Below, one piece after another: positions 53,501-62,136 of a DNA stretch of 64,000 nt. How positions within the stretch are numbered: position 1 is the stretch's first letter; every line of letters begins with the position of its first letter. Under the pieces are notes generated by a model. The model had not been told where the DNA came from. It did no database searches and worked only from the letters and a program-made list of their open reading frames with translations. Origin of the DNA: Strigamia acuminata (Eukaryota > Arthropoda > Chilopoda > Geophilomorpha > Linotaeniidae); the NCBI GenBank assembly GCA_949358305.1, contig OX442314.1:59591369-59655368 (forward strand). Reading direction: 5' to 3'. The translations under genes and the position numbers were made by a program.

Positions 53501-55031
53501 GGAAGCTATTGCAAGTCCCGACCGTGTCCATTGGCAGAAAGCCATGGAGGAAGAGCTTTCACTCTTCCGTGAGCGAGGTGTTTACGAAGAGGTTGAGAAA
53601 CCTCCTTCTAATGTGAACATTGTGGGGAATAAATGGGTTTACTACATCAAGCGCGATGCAGAAGGCGTCGTGCGCCGTTTTAGAGCGATGTTGGTTGCCC
53701 AGGGCTTTAGCCAAAAGTTCGGAGTCGACTATTCCGAGGTTTTCAGTCCCGTGGTTAACTATGTGCTTATACGCCTGTTTTTCGTGCTTCTAGTAGTCGT
53801 TTTAGGCTGGCTAGATGCACATCTCGATGTCAAGGGTGCTTATTTATATGGCAACTTAGATGAAGCTATCTTCATGAGAATTCCTAAGGGCTGGGAAACT
53901 CCTCAGAATGCCGGTAAGGTATGGAGGCTTCATAAGGCCCTTTATGGCCTTCATCAGAGCGGACGGCAATGGAATTTCCGCCTAGTTGAGGCTTTGCTAG
54001 GGATTAATTTCCACAAGCTTCTTGGGATTAATGGCGTATTTATTTCCAACACTTATGATGCTGTCATCCTTGTTTATGTTGATGACATGGTACTTTTCAC
54101 CAAAGGACAAGATCCGCGTGATCGAACTGTTAAGGCCCTTCGTGCAATTTTCACGATAACAGATTTGGGTCCGGTATCGAAGTTGTTGGGCGTCCAATTT
54201 GATCGCGATGGTGGTAAAATCTGCATCCATCAGCGCGATTACATTGATAAGATTGCTGAAGACTACGGAATTTCCTCCGAGCATTTGTGCAAAGTCCCGA
54301 TTACCGTTGGCACGATGGTCAATTGTGCTAGAGATGGTGAACGTGTTTTGAGGGATGATGAATTCCCATATCGGTCTCTCATTGGGTCTCTGCTCTTTCT
54401 AGCTTCTCGAACGCGTCCCGATATCCTCTTTCCAGTTATCCTTATGTCACAATATAACACGTGCTTTACTGGAAGGCACGTGGCCCTTTTGCTACAGATC
54501 CTCCAGTATGTGAAGAATACGCGGGAATATTCAATTCAGCTTTCCGCGGTCACTGGAGATATTCTATCAGGGCACTCCGATGCTTCTTGGATCTCAGATC
54601 GAGATACAAGAAAGAGCTTCGGAGGTTATACGATTTCGGTGTTCGGGGTTCCCATTTCCTGGGGTTGCTGTAAGCAACGCTATTGCGCCTTGTCCATTAT
54701 GGAAGCGGAATTCCTAGCGCTTTTGGACGGTGCAAAGGAAATTGTCTGGCTTCATGGTGCGATTGAGCGGACCCGGATTTTTCAACTTCCGGCCCCAACC
54801 ATGTTCTCTGATTCTCTGTCGACGATTTTTTTCACCCGCAACGATATAGAGAATCGGAGGACAAAGCACATTGACGTGAAATTCTTTTTCCTGCGGGATT
54901 GGCTAAATGAGGGTGTTTTTGTTTTGAGGAAAGTTTCAGGTGAATTAAACCCTGCGGACATCTTCACAAAATTTTTCTCGCCCGCCCGCATTCGATATTT
55001 ATGTCAACATTTTTACAGTAGTTTGCGATAG
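50550..55031 (+). CDS. gag-pol: Cop3 Gag-Pol polyprotein
   Basis: 1493 uninterrupted codons. Gag (residues about 1-225, FSIPRLNSDNYESWSRNIQF); zinc knuckle CFNCKEMGHYANKC at about 229-242; aspartic protease LIDSGSSDHVC near 313; GAG-pre-integrase (LWHRRFGHFN); integrase core with IHMDVWGN near 555, AVRTDNGMEF and NGVAERLNRT; a proline-rich linker around 810-870; reverse transcriptase with LVYVDDMVLF near 1175; RNase H with SDASWISDRDTRKSFGG and ending PADIFTKFF. All catalytic residues I can check are present. Gag and Pol share one frame with no stop or shift, as in Drosophila copia, so the Gag to Pol ratio must be set by another route such as splicing or processing. Confidence 0.96.
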   Translation: MADSGKSHQFSIPRLNSDNYESWSRNIQFLLLEKGVDDFISENPPVRDEAWDQPRKQLHDDRSKRAKALLGLFVESQYQDIVLAADSARDAWVALKATFQPTSLARIAKLRRDFLMMRLLPNEDMSVFISRVTKARAVLKDLEVTFSDSDVAYQLLDLLPDSYEATVQTIYHWSKADFTLKGVSDHLLSEFNRLKMKNADSGSSTSLQSASSSSSAPTRVFKPLSQIQCFNCKEMGHYANKCPKPRVQGVASSNSSTNRGRRSSSRNRKSGRGNATPPAPSAQSVSSARSGLGFFARSESNVASTSSLEWLIDSGSSDHVCCRRDSFSTYKPVSNYFIILGEGRSRVDGIGDVVLRIGRGGAKGEFPVTMHNVLHAPAFSRNLVSLSKIDRAGLHFVASNGLMTIFDPSDKAKQFLLHAKLKDDLYSLQHVLPADPTSAPLPALTATSVVKPVLSAQTIKPARHVTFAEGPALSPPCKPPKGKLSDLELWHRRFGHFNTEGLHFLAKSPNASGIDISTSAFPACAVCARSKSTRASFPSAKNRISSKKPLDLIHMDVWGNSPTTSVGGARYLLTIVDDFSRYSFVVPMKTKGEVFEVFKLFHARMETLWGAGCIKAVRTDNGMEFCSKNFENFLLQRGIKAQRTNVYTPEQNGVAERLNRTLFEGVRSLFLMTSLPRELWAELAVSMIYLKNRFPHKSLNNLIPYCLWYNKAVPLKHLKVIGSRCFVHIPQQVRGSKFESRAWTGVVVGYALRTRGYRVWCPKRRAVFESKHVRFDENCMWGHPRFYEGTEVTDEGAISVTLDSDFDSDPPLPPPPPQRPPNLPPLSYPPPPSYPPPPPPVVTRPSAQAHPLPTPPTIASPLNQPQPSTSAVGGKWTRSEVIRQSGATMGNTDVYFYPPDHTRLRSHVDVAQYCADHRLAYDRDNFDFCTRNVPVCTVDPPPADPTAFPLPSPTASEDEALGDCYSATPRYAHSLFAQVPRTYKEAIASPDRVHWQKAMEEELSLFRERGVYEEVEKPPSNVNIVGNKWVYYIKRDAEGVVRRFRAMLVAQGFSQKFGVDYSEVFSPVVNYVLIRLFFVLLVVVLGWLDAHLDVKGAYLYGNLDEAIFMRIPKGWETPQNAGKVWRLHKALYGLHQSGRQWNFRLVEALLGINFHKLLGINGVFISNTYDAVILVYVDDMVLFTKGQDPRDRTVKALRAIFTITDLGPVSKLLGVQFDRDGGKICIHQRDYIDKIAEDYGISSEHLCKVPITVGTMVNCARDGERVLRDDEFPYRSLIGSLLFLASRTRPDILFPVILMSQYNTCFTGRHVALLLQILQYVKNTREYSIQLSAVTGDILSGHSDASWISDRDTRKSFGGYTISVFGVPISWGCCKQRYCALSIMEAEFLALLDGAKEIVWLHGAIERTRIFQLPAPTMFSDSLSTIFFTRNDIENRRTKHIDVKFFFLRDWLNEGVFVLRKVSGELNPADIFTKFFSPARIRYLCQHFYSSLR

Positions 55032-55083
55032 GTTTTCGCATTTACTTTTGTTATATCTTGTTATATGATTGAGTCATGTCTCG

Positions 55084-55098
55084 GAGAATGGGGGGCTC
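55084..55098 (+). other. Cop3 polypurine tract
   Basis: GAGAATGGGGGGCTC directly before the 3' LTR. Confidence 0.8.
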
Positions 55099-55378
55099 TG
55101 TTGGCTTTTGTTCTCCGAGATTTGTGATATGCAATTGATTATTGATGTTACACATGTTTGATTTGTAATTATTTATGATTTTATAGTTTATTATCATGTA
55201 AACATTGATGTATCAATTGGGTTACCGTAGTTGGAGTTGTTTTTTAACTGCTTAGCAACTGTTGTTATTACTTGTTCTCTTGTTGTTGATTTTTCTCCAT
55301 GCTTGCATGAGATGATTAAATCTTGTTCTTTTACTCACTTTTGGCCTGGAATTTGTTCATCAATCCATACTTTCAACA
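55099..55378 (+). repeat. Cop3 3' LTR
   Basis: 280 bases, no difference from the 5' copy that I can see. Followed by AAAGG and Gyp2b sequence. Confidence 0.93.
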
Positions 55379-55454
55379 AAAGGTTACAAAACGCGTGCTT
55401 TCGTCTCAGCGAACAATCGGAAACGGAAACCGACCGGCGCAGAGGATTCTGGGT

Positions 55455-55491
55455 CACGGACGCATCTCGTACGGTACGAGACTTGTCCGTG
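55455..55491 (-). promoter_or_regulatory. Strong stem-loop in the Gyp2b pol-ORF3 spacer
   Basis: Two nested perfect inverted pairs: CACGGAC (55455-55461) with GTCCGTG (55485-55491), and inside them TCTCGTAC (55465-55472) with GTACGAGA (55474-55481), separated by a 3-by-3 internal loop. With Cop3 removed it lies about 140 bases before the ATG of ORF3 exon 1. It could act in transcription, splicing or RNA export. Role unknown. Confidence 0.6.
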
Positions 55492-55502
55492 TGAGCGTGG
55501 AG

Positions 55503-55694
55503 CTACGGGGACGACGTATGCGATCGAGCCGTGCGCATGTTACGCTGCGGGGTTTCGACCGATACATCATGCAATCTCGCTTTTCGATATTGACGGTGAT
55601 AACTGATGACGAAGTTCAGACGTAGCCGAATTTTGTGTCTCGACATGCGTTGCAGCTCTCGTAAGTTAATTTCTTCAACTTTACGACGCCGCAA
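55503..55694 (-). CDS. Possible small basic protein between pol and ORF3
   Basis: A minus-strand frame of about 63 codons just after the pol stop, very rich in Arg (LRELQRM, then RHKIRLRLNF, RQYRKARLH). The first true ATG gives 47 residues starting MSRHKIRL. Its position in the spacer and its basic character are suggestive of an RNA-binding accessory protein, but length and lack of homology make chance equally likely. Confidence 0.2.
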   Translation of the reverse strand: MRRRKVEEINLRELQRMSRHKIRLRLNFVISYHRQYRKARLHDVSVETPQRNMRTARSHTSSP

Positions 55695-55722
55695 TCACAT
55701 GTTTTGACCATTTTCTTTCTTT

Positions 55723-56364
55723 TTAGTTTCTCCCGGTGATTTTTCCGTCTTTGATGAACGGATTCTTCGATTTTCGCGGTTGAAGGTTGCGTTTTTGCTC
55801 GCGAGTGGTATCGGCTCCCACTTGGTCGCTCATCTCCGATGTTGCGGTATTGTTTACTTCTTCTAATTTTGTTTTTTCTTTTTCAGAAGTATTTTCTTCT
55901 GCTTCCTCCCTCTCCGAGACTGTTTGCCCCGCTTGATCGGGAGCGTCGGCGGGTTGGGATTCGGCGTCGAAAAATTCGTCATCGCCGTCTGCTTCTTCGC
56001 TAATTTCGTTGTTATTTCGGAATGTGTCGACCACTGTGCCACCCTGGCCGCTGTGTGTCTGACCTTCCACCCATATTTCCTGGCGAAATTCTGGTAAATA
56101 TGGTTTTAATTCCCGGCCGTTGATCGACTGGAAATTTTTATTATCTGCTAATCTGCGCAACTGGTAGGCGTTGCCGCCGTGTTCTGCCACAATTACATAG
56201 GGTCCGTCCCTTTTGTCGGCCAGACCCGCGGCGATGCCCCTTGCAGCATTTGATAATATGTGTGTTTCCTTCCACACTAGGTCGTTGACCTTAAAATTTG
56301 TGAACTCCAATTCTCCTTCTTTTTCTGCTGATATGTGTCGGAAATTGTCTGTTCCAAACGACAT
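55723..56364 (-). pseudogene. pol: Gyp2b pol, integrase C-terminal tail (shifted frame)
   Basis: Continues the integrase after a one-base frame change somewhere between about 56290 and 56345: NFKVNDLVWKETHILSN, then DGPYVIVAEHGGNAYQLR (the GPY/F-type domain), followed by a long acidic tail (EEADGDDEFFDAES and on) and a basic end. In an intact copy this is contiguous with the main pol frame. The domain binds DNA or chromatin during integration. Confidence 0.85.
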
Positions 56365-59300
56365 ACGTACTCGTGTGGGTTAGCGGGGTCCAGTACATTC
56401 ACTGCCTCCGCAACTCGTGGGTCCCACGGCATTCTTAGTTCGCGGGCGAAATTAAGAAACGCCGGTGAGAAGTCGCGTGTTCTTGATACGGTGGAGCGAA
56501 TGCTGAACGCTATCTCACGTAGATACTCATCCCACCGATTGTGTACGTCGGTGAACACCGTCAAAGCGTATTTTACGTCTTTGTTTAGCCTTTCTACGGG
56601 GTTCGTTTGAGGATTATAAGTGGAGGTGTTTGAAATCTCCATCTTAAATTTCTTGCAGAACTCCTTGTATATTTTGGACCTGAATTGGGGCCCGTTATCG
56701 GAAATGAGCTTCCGAGGAAACCGAAATCGCAACGCCACGTCGTAAAGACACTCGGCGATATTTTCCGCTGAGAGCTTCGCGACGGCGTACAACTCGAGCC
56801 AACGGGTCGCTACGTCCATAATTACAAGTATATACATGTTGCGGTTGCTTGTTGTGGGCTTGGGGCCCATCAAATCAACACTCCAGCAATCGAAGGGAGC
56901 GTAGGGGCCGAGAGACATTGTGTTTCTGGCCACCTTGTCGCGAGGTTGACATGCTTGGCACCGGGAGCAGTGACGAATAAATTTCGTTATTTTCTGGCGG
57001 GCTCCGGGCCAAAAAAATATCTGCTTCACTCGGTACAATGTTCTTGCTATGCCGGCATGGCTGGCGAGTGGGTGCCCGTGCATCAGCCACAACAGCCGGG
57101 TGTGTAGCGAGACAGGCACCACTACTTTTATCGCGTTTCCCGCTCCGCTAAGGTCATCCTGAAACGTCGGATGGTATTTTAGTAACAGCCCGTCGTCTAT
57201 CAGGTAGCTGGTGGCTTCCTTAGCGAATTGCTTTCTGCGGTGGGGATTCGTCATGTTGACCGGATATTCCCCTTTTTCTAGGAATCGAGTCATTATCTGA
57301 CATTTAGCGTCGGTCGCCTGATGTTCGATGAACTCGAGCCTTGTTGGTGGCGCGTATTGCGTTTTCTTTTCTATTGTGGCCGTGAAGACTCGCAGCAGAG
57401 TTTTTGGGGCCTCATGGGCGACCGGAGGTTTCGTCTCCGTGGTTGCGTCGGTCGTTCCAGCCCGCTGGTACGTTCGGGTCCAGAAACCACAAAAAGTTCT
57501 ATCAGCGGGCTCCATCACGGGCAATTCGTTCGCTTTACGGAGGCGCCAAATTCGTCTGGGCGTCGGACAATAAAGGAGACGCGAGTCATCTTCACCGTCG
57601 TCGTCCGGACCATGGGGGTCGGACGCCGGGGCTCGTGATAAAGCATCGGCTACCTGGTTGAATTTTCCGGGGCGATATGTTATTGTTATGTCGCACGCCA
57701 TGAGTTCAAGTTGCCATCTGGCGAGTCTGCCGGACGGCTCTTTTAACTTCATCAGCCAGCTCAATGCTTGATGATCGGTCTGTACTTCGAAATTCGTATA
57801 CTCTAGGTAGTCACGAAATTTTCGAACGGCCCATATTACGGCTAAGCATTCTAGTTCTGTTGCCGTGTAATTTTTCTCGGCTCCCTGTATTTTTTGACTA
57901 ATGAACATACAGGGGACTTCTTGCTCCACTCCGTCATACGTGTGGTTTTGCAAGAGGGCGGCTCCCAAGCCAATCCGGCTGGCGTCGGTATGCAGCACGA
58001 ATGGTCGGTTTAGATCGGGTAGCGGCATTTTGTCGACGTCGGCTAACATCTGTTTTATGGCGTTGAAGGCGGCCTCGCATGCGGCTGTCCATGCGAACTC
58101 GCGGTCGGTTCGCAGGAGGTCCGTTACGGGCGCGGCTACTTCTGCCAAATTTGGGAGCAGTCTGCCGAAAAAATTAATCATCCCCATGAATCTTTGGACA
58201 CCCTTGATATCTTCGGGTGCTGGGAATCCGTTTATTGCTCGTACTTTTTCAGGATCAATGGCGATCCCTTCAACTCCGATGCGATAGCCTAGGAAGGCAA
58301 GTTCCTTTCTACAGAACTTGCTCTTTCCGGGGTGGACGTGGAGTCCAGCTTTGGCCAAACGGGAGACCACTCGGTCAATGTGCGCTATGTGTTCCTCAAA
58401 AGTATCTGACGCAATAATAATATCGTCGAGATAAGCCCATACGAAATCATGTAACATGTCTCCGAGGACGCTCTCGATTAACTTTTGAAACGTGCTTGGT
58501 GCGTTCACTAGACCGAATGGCATCACGTTGAACATTAATCGCCCTATTGGCGAGTAAAACGCTGTCTTTAGTTTATCTTCTGGTCGGAGTTCGACCTGCC
58601 AGTACCCTTTTGACAGGTCCATGGTGGTTACCCAATTAAATAGCGCCAGCTCACGGAGAATCGCTTCGATGGAGGGCATCTGTATCGGATCGATCACCGT
58701 TATCGCATTGAGCGGGCGGTAGTCGATACACAAGCGAGGCTCGGAGCCGGGTCGCATTACTAGGACGATCCGCATCGCGTATTCGCCCAATGCTTCTGTG
58801 ACGATGCCTTTATCGAGCATGTCTTGACACATCTGGGTTACTATGTCCCGTTTTTGGGGATTCATCCCTTTGTATGGCACGCGAATCGGTTTGTCCGTCG
58901 TCAGTACGATCTCGTGTACGGCTTCGGTCGTTCTTCCGGGCGTTTTGGTGAGGATCCTTTCGTGCTTGCGAAGCACTCGTCTTAATAACGATGCCTCGTT
59001 GACTTGTAGAGCGACTTCCTCGACCAACGTGTCCACCATGTTGGTTCTTTGCAACTCGAGAGCGAATGCTACGAAATCGTAGTCCTGTACGAATTTCCGC
59101 AATCCTCTCTCGTATTCCTCCTTATCTTGGGCCTCGTCCAGTAATTTTTGGGGTATCACCGGAGCGGGCCTTTCACCTTCGGGGCTTATCCAATTCCACG
59201 ATCTCGTTATCGGATTTGGCTGTATTTTTAGTTTGGCCATGATGTCCATTCCGAGGAGGAACACTTTGTCGTGGGATGGTAGCACCAGAAAGGGGTGGGA

Positions 59301-59825
59301 TAGGTTCCCTCCCTTCCAATCGATGGTGATTTTTATTACGTCTCTGGGCTTTACATAGCCATTAGCCGTTAGTAATTCCACATTCTCATTTACTTTCATC
59401 ATTTTATCTTCGATGTCTAGGCTTTCGACTAGATCTTCGGATATGAAAGAACAATCCGCTCCGGAATCTAATAGTCCCAGTTTCTTTTGGTTTTCGATCG
59501 TCACTGGCAACATGCAGAGCGTCTCGCAATGCGACTTCGAGACGTTGCAGTGAAATACTCGCAATTTCTGCGGTACGACGTCCAGGTCAAACGGGAGTTC
59601 GGCCCAATTGTCGTCTGCCTTGGTCTTAGTTCTCACTTGCATGCCTCTCAGTGTCACTTTTTCTTCCTTCTCTGGTGCGGATTGGGCTCGGTCCTTGATC
59701 TGAGCATCAAGTATGGCGTGACCGGCGGGTCCAGTATGAAATTTCTTTTTCTTTGTTATTTCCTCGGCTTTCGCAGACGAAGTCGATTCTATTTCTTCGA
59801 CGACGCCTGCGCTTGGCAGTTTTTT
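56277..59825 (-). pseudogene. pol: Gyp2b Pol (protease, reverse transcriptase, RNase H, integrase)
   Basis: Entered by -1 frameshift at 59819-59825, the frame runs to 56277. Protease GLLDSGADCSF about 64 residues after 59657; reverse transcriptase with LCIDYRPLN, MPFGLVNAPSTFQ and the catalytic YLDD (about residue 410 on that count); RNase H with FVLHTDASRIGLGAAL; integrase zinc finger HPLASHAGIART to CSRCQAC; integrase core with SVDLMGP, LISDNGPQF and TNPVERLNKD. All core catalytic residues look present. The frame is lost at about 56300 and the C-terminus continues in another phase, so this copy is disabled by a single indel. Family: Ty3/Gypsy. Confidence 0.93.
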
Positions 59826-61134
59826 GCCAGGGCAATATTTAATTCGGCCATCATCTTCATCATGCTCTGTGCCTCGCTATTTATTTTGGCCGTTTTCTCG
59901 CATTTGTCAGAGTAATGGCCATATTCTCCGCAGCTGTAACACTTGACGTTACTTTTGTCGCCCGTGGGTGTAAAACCCGGTTTCTTGCGGACGAATGCTG
60001 TCGGGAATCGTCTTTTTGGGCCTTGCGCTCCTTTCTCTTTTGTTGCGCGGGCATGAGCTCTGAATTGGGCGATGGCCAGCGCTCGGTGCGCGTGATGAAA
60101 GTACGGGCCTTGGTCGTCGCACCCCGTCGATAAGTTCTCGAGGTGCTCGTGCAGGTCTTCTTCATCGGTTGATTCCTCTGCCGGCTCGGCGACCGCCGCG
60201 GGAGGTGACGCTTCTTCTGCTTTTGCCGGGGTGGCTAATTCAGTCGAGGTCACCTGCATCGCCGTGGTCGTCGGGGCTTTCTTTGGGGCAGCAATCGGGT
60301 TGCTTGGGAGCGTTATACCGGTTTTTGGTGTTAACGTCCGTCCCGAGGACGCCTCAGTGAGGCTCATTATGCCGCTGAGGTATTCGCTCGGTCTCATTAA
60401 TTTCTCGGAAGCCTTGTGGCGTTCGGCGCTGGTTATCAATCGCTTTTCGTGGGCTTCCGCCTCTTCGGGAAGCAGTGAGGCGTAGTACCTTTGTTCTATC
60501 TCCAGCATATTGGTCAGGAGATAATTACTGACATCCCGATAGTCTCCAGTGCGGGGGGCACGCATGTCCAGCAATATTCTTTGTGAGTGTGCTGATAAAC
60601 CCCCGTAAAAAATCATCGTAAACCCGGCAGGGTTGATTTCGTACGGTGCTCGGGCGAAGAGTAATTTCGCCCGGGCGTCATAATCGGCGAGTGTTTCACC
60701 TGGGGCTTGACGTAGGCCGCGCAATTTGTTGCTGATCTCGTCTGGTGTCTCGCCGTATCGAAGGTCGAAACGGACGAGGAAGTCGTCCCAGGTCGGATTT
60801 TTCAGTCCTTGGTACCACTCGCGGGCTGATCCAGTGGTTAGTTCCACTAGGCCGTGCGTAAGCATATCGGCGACGGTCGCCTTTGTAGCTTTCTTGATTC
60901 TCATGACTTCGTCGAGGAAGCGGTCTCCCGCCTTCCACGAACCGTCGAATCGTGTCTGTACGTAGTGTTGCCAGCGGATGTTGCCCGTGGCTTCGGCAGC
61001 GGGTTCATTACGTACGCTATATTTGCGTTTGACTCTTTCACCGGCACGATTATGTTCGTCGCCTGGGTGGCCTAAGTCGATTCCTTCCCTTCGGAAAAAG
61101 TTCAGTAAGGCACGTCCCAGTTCAGCCATTGTAT
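59789..61134 (-). pseudogene. gag: Gyp2b Gag, capsid and nucleocapsid part
   Basis: 446 codons from the ATG of MAELGRALLNFFRREG to a TAG. It carries the capsid-like domain (TRFDGSWKAGDRFLDEV to LADYDARAKLLFARAP), an acidic linker (EESTDEEDLHEHLE) and a CCHC zinc knuckle CYSCGEYGHYSDKC near the end. The ATG is not a true start: removal of the solo LTR at 61139-62136 with one TACT joins it in frame to the upstream gag. Close to identical to Gyp2a gag over the shared part. Confidence 0.92.
59819..59825 (-). other. -1 ribosomal frameshift site of Gyp2b
   Basis: On the minus strand the heptamer A AAA AAC sits in the gag frame (GCA AAA AAC TGC), 27 bases before the gag stop. Slipping by -1 leads exactly into the pol frame. 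After a 7-base spacer, CGCAG pairs with CTGCG and inside it CGAAG with CTTCG, so a downstream stem-loop is available. Confidence 0.8.
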
Positions 61135-61138
61135 ACTT

Positions 61139-62136
61139 GTGGTGACCCGACTGGGGTGGGGCACGAAGAGTTTCTCTCGTGGCCTACATACGGGTAAAGA
61201 AGGGGAGTCGCACGCGCGCCTCCCTTCCCTCAGAGCATTGACATCCAGTCAATGGACAGGCGTCTGCCCTGGGGGAGTGGGGGAGATTCGTCTTCTCCGC
61301 TATTGGGTGGCTTTAGTCACCTGTCACCCCCGCTTTGTGCAAAGGAATTCGCCTTGCACTGAGCGGGCAGAACCAACACAAAAATCAACCAAGATACACG
61401 TAAAAGCCAAACGTCCTAAAACGATCAAGCCTAAGTACAAAGACTTCAGGAGTGACCTAGGACAAGGGACTTCCAACGTGAGTACGATTGATTTGTGTTA
61501 ACCTCCGCAGAGTAACCTGCGAAATAAGATTACCACACTATTTTAGCAAGCCAGCTAGAAATAGTAAACCTACTCCAATTTAGCGAGTTGTGCAGACAAA
61601 CGGTCGCACAAGCCTAAATTGCAGTAACCACGACGAGCGTTCCCGCCGCCGTGTGTATCGCCGGGAACCACCAAGCGTCCGCCGCTGTGTGATCGCCGGA
61701 CACCTAAACAAAACCCTAAACCTAGACAACAGACCAGAAGTAAGACCTTTCAGGCATTCACTCGCGCCCGACCAGCGTGAGCCCGAAGGACCGAACGAGA
61801 AACGTGAGACGAGGACGCCATTCATTGCCACGCCGGCCCAAGACGACACCACGTTGCCACGCGGACGCCATCTTGGATCCAGAGCGCCAACAAAGGACGA
61901 CCTCGACCAGTTTCCCGCCAACTTCACACACCTCAACCTTTTACCTTTTTATTCCCTTACATATTTTATTCCCTTTTAACTGTACATTCCCGTATAATAA
62001 ATACATTTATTATATTTACCTTTTACATTGTCTTGCCGTGTTACATTATTTGGGTAACCGCTTGAGTAAAGCGGTATTGCGAGATTAGAGAGTGACTCAT
62101 ACCACGTATTAGCGATAGACCGAGTTGAGCGCGACA
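61139..62136 (+). mobile_element. Solo LTR of a Gyp2-related element inside Gyp2b gag
   Basis: 998 bases, TGTGGTGACC to GCGACA, opposite in direction to Gyp2b, with TACT on both sides (61135-61138 and 62137-62140). No internal sequence is attached, so it was left by recombination between two LTRs. It shares ends and a CGCCATCTT motif (61866-61874) with Gyp2 LTRs but is longer and diverged, so it is a sister family. Confidence 0.9.

Larger units (their letters stand above)
48956..55378 (+). mobile_element. Cop3: Ty1/Copia retrotransposon, apparently intact
   Basis: 280-base LTRs (48956-49235 and 55099-55378), TGTTGGCTTT to TTCAACA, identical by eye. Target duplication AAAGG at 48951-48955 and 55379-55383. 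Primer site, leader, a single 1493-codon frame and a polypurine tract are all present. It inserted between pol and the third ORF of Gyp2b, in the opposite direction. Possibly still mobile. Confidence 0.96.

Noticed and set aside
61976-62136. C-terminal extension of the Gyp2b N-terminal gag frame to 61976
   Set aside because: These codons read into the antisense of the solo LTR and follow a frameshift, so they are not gag.
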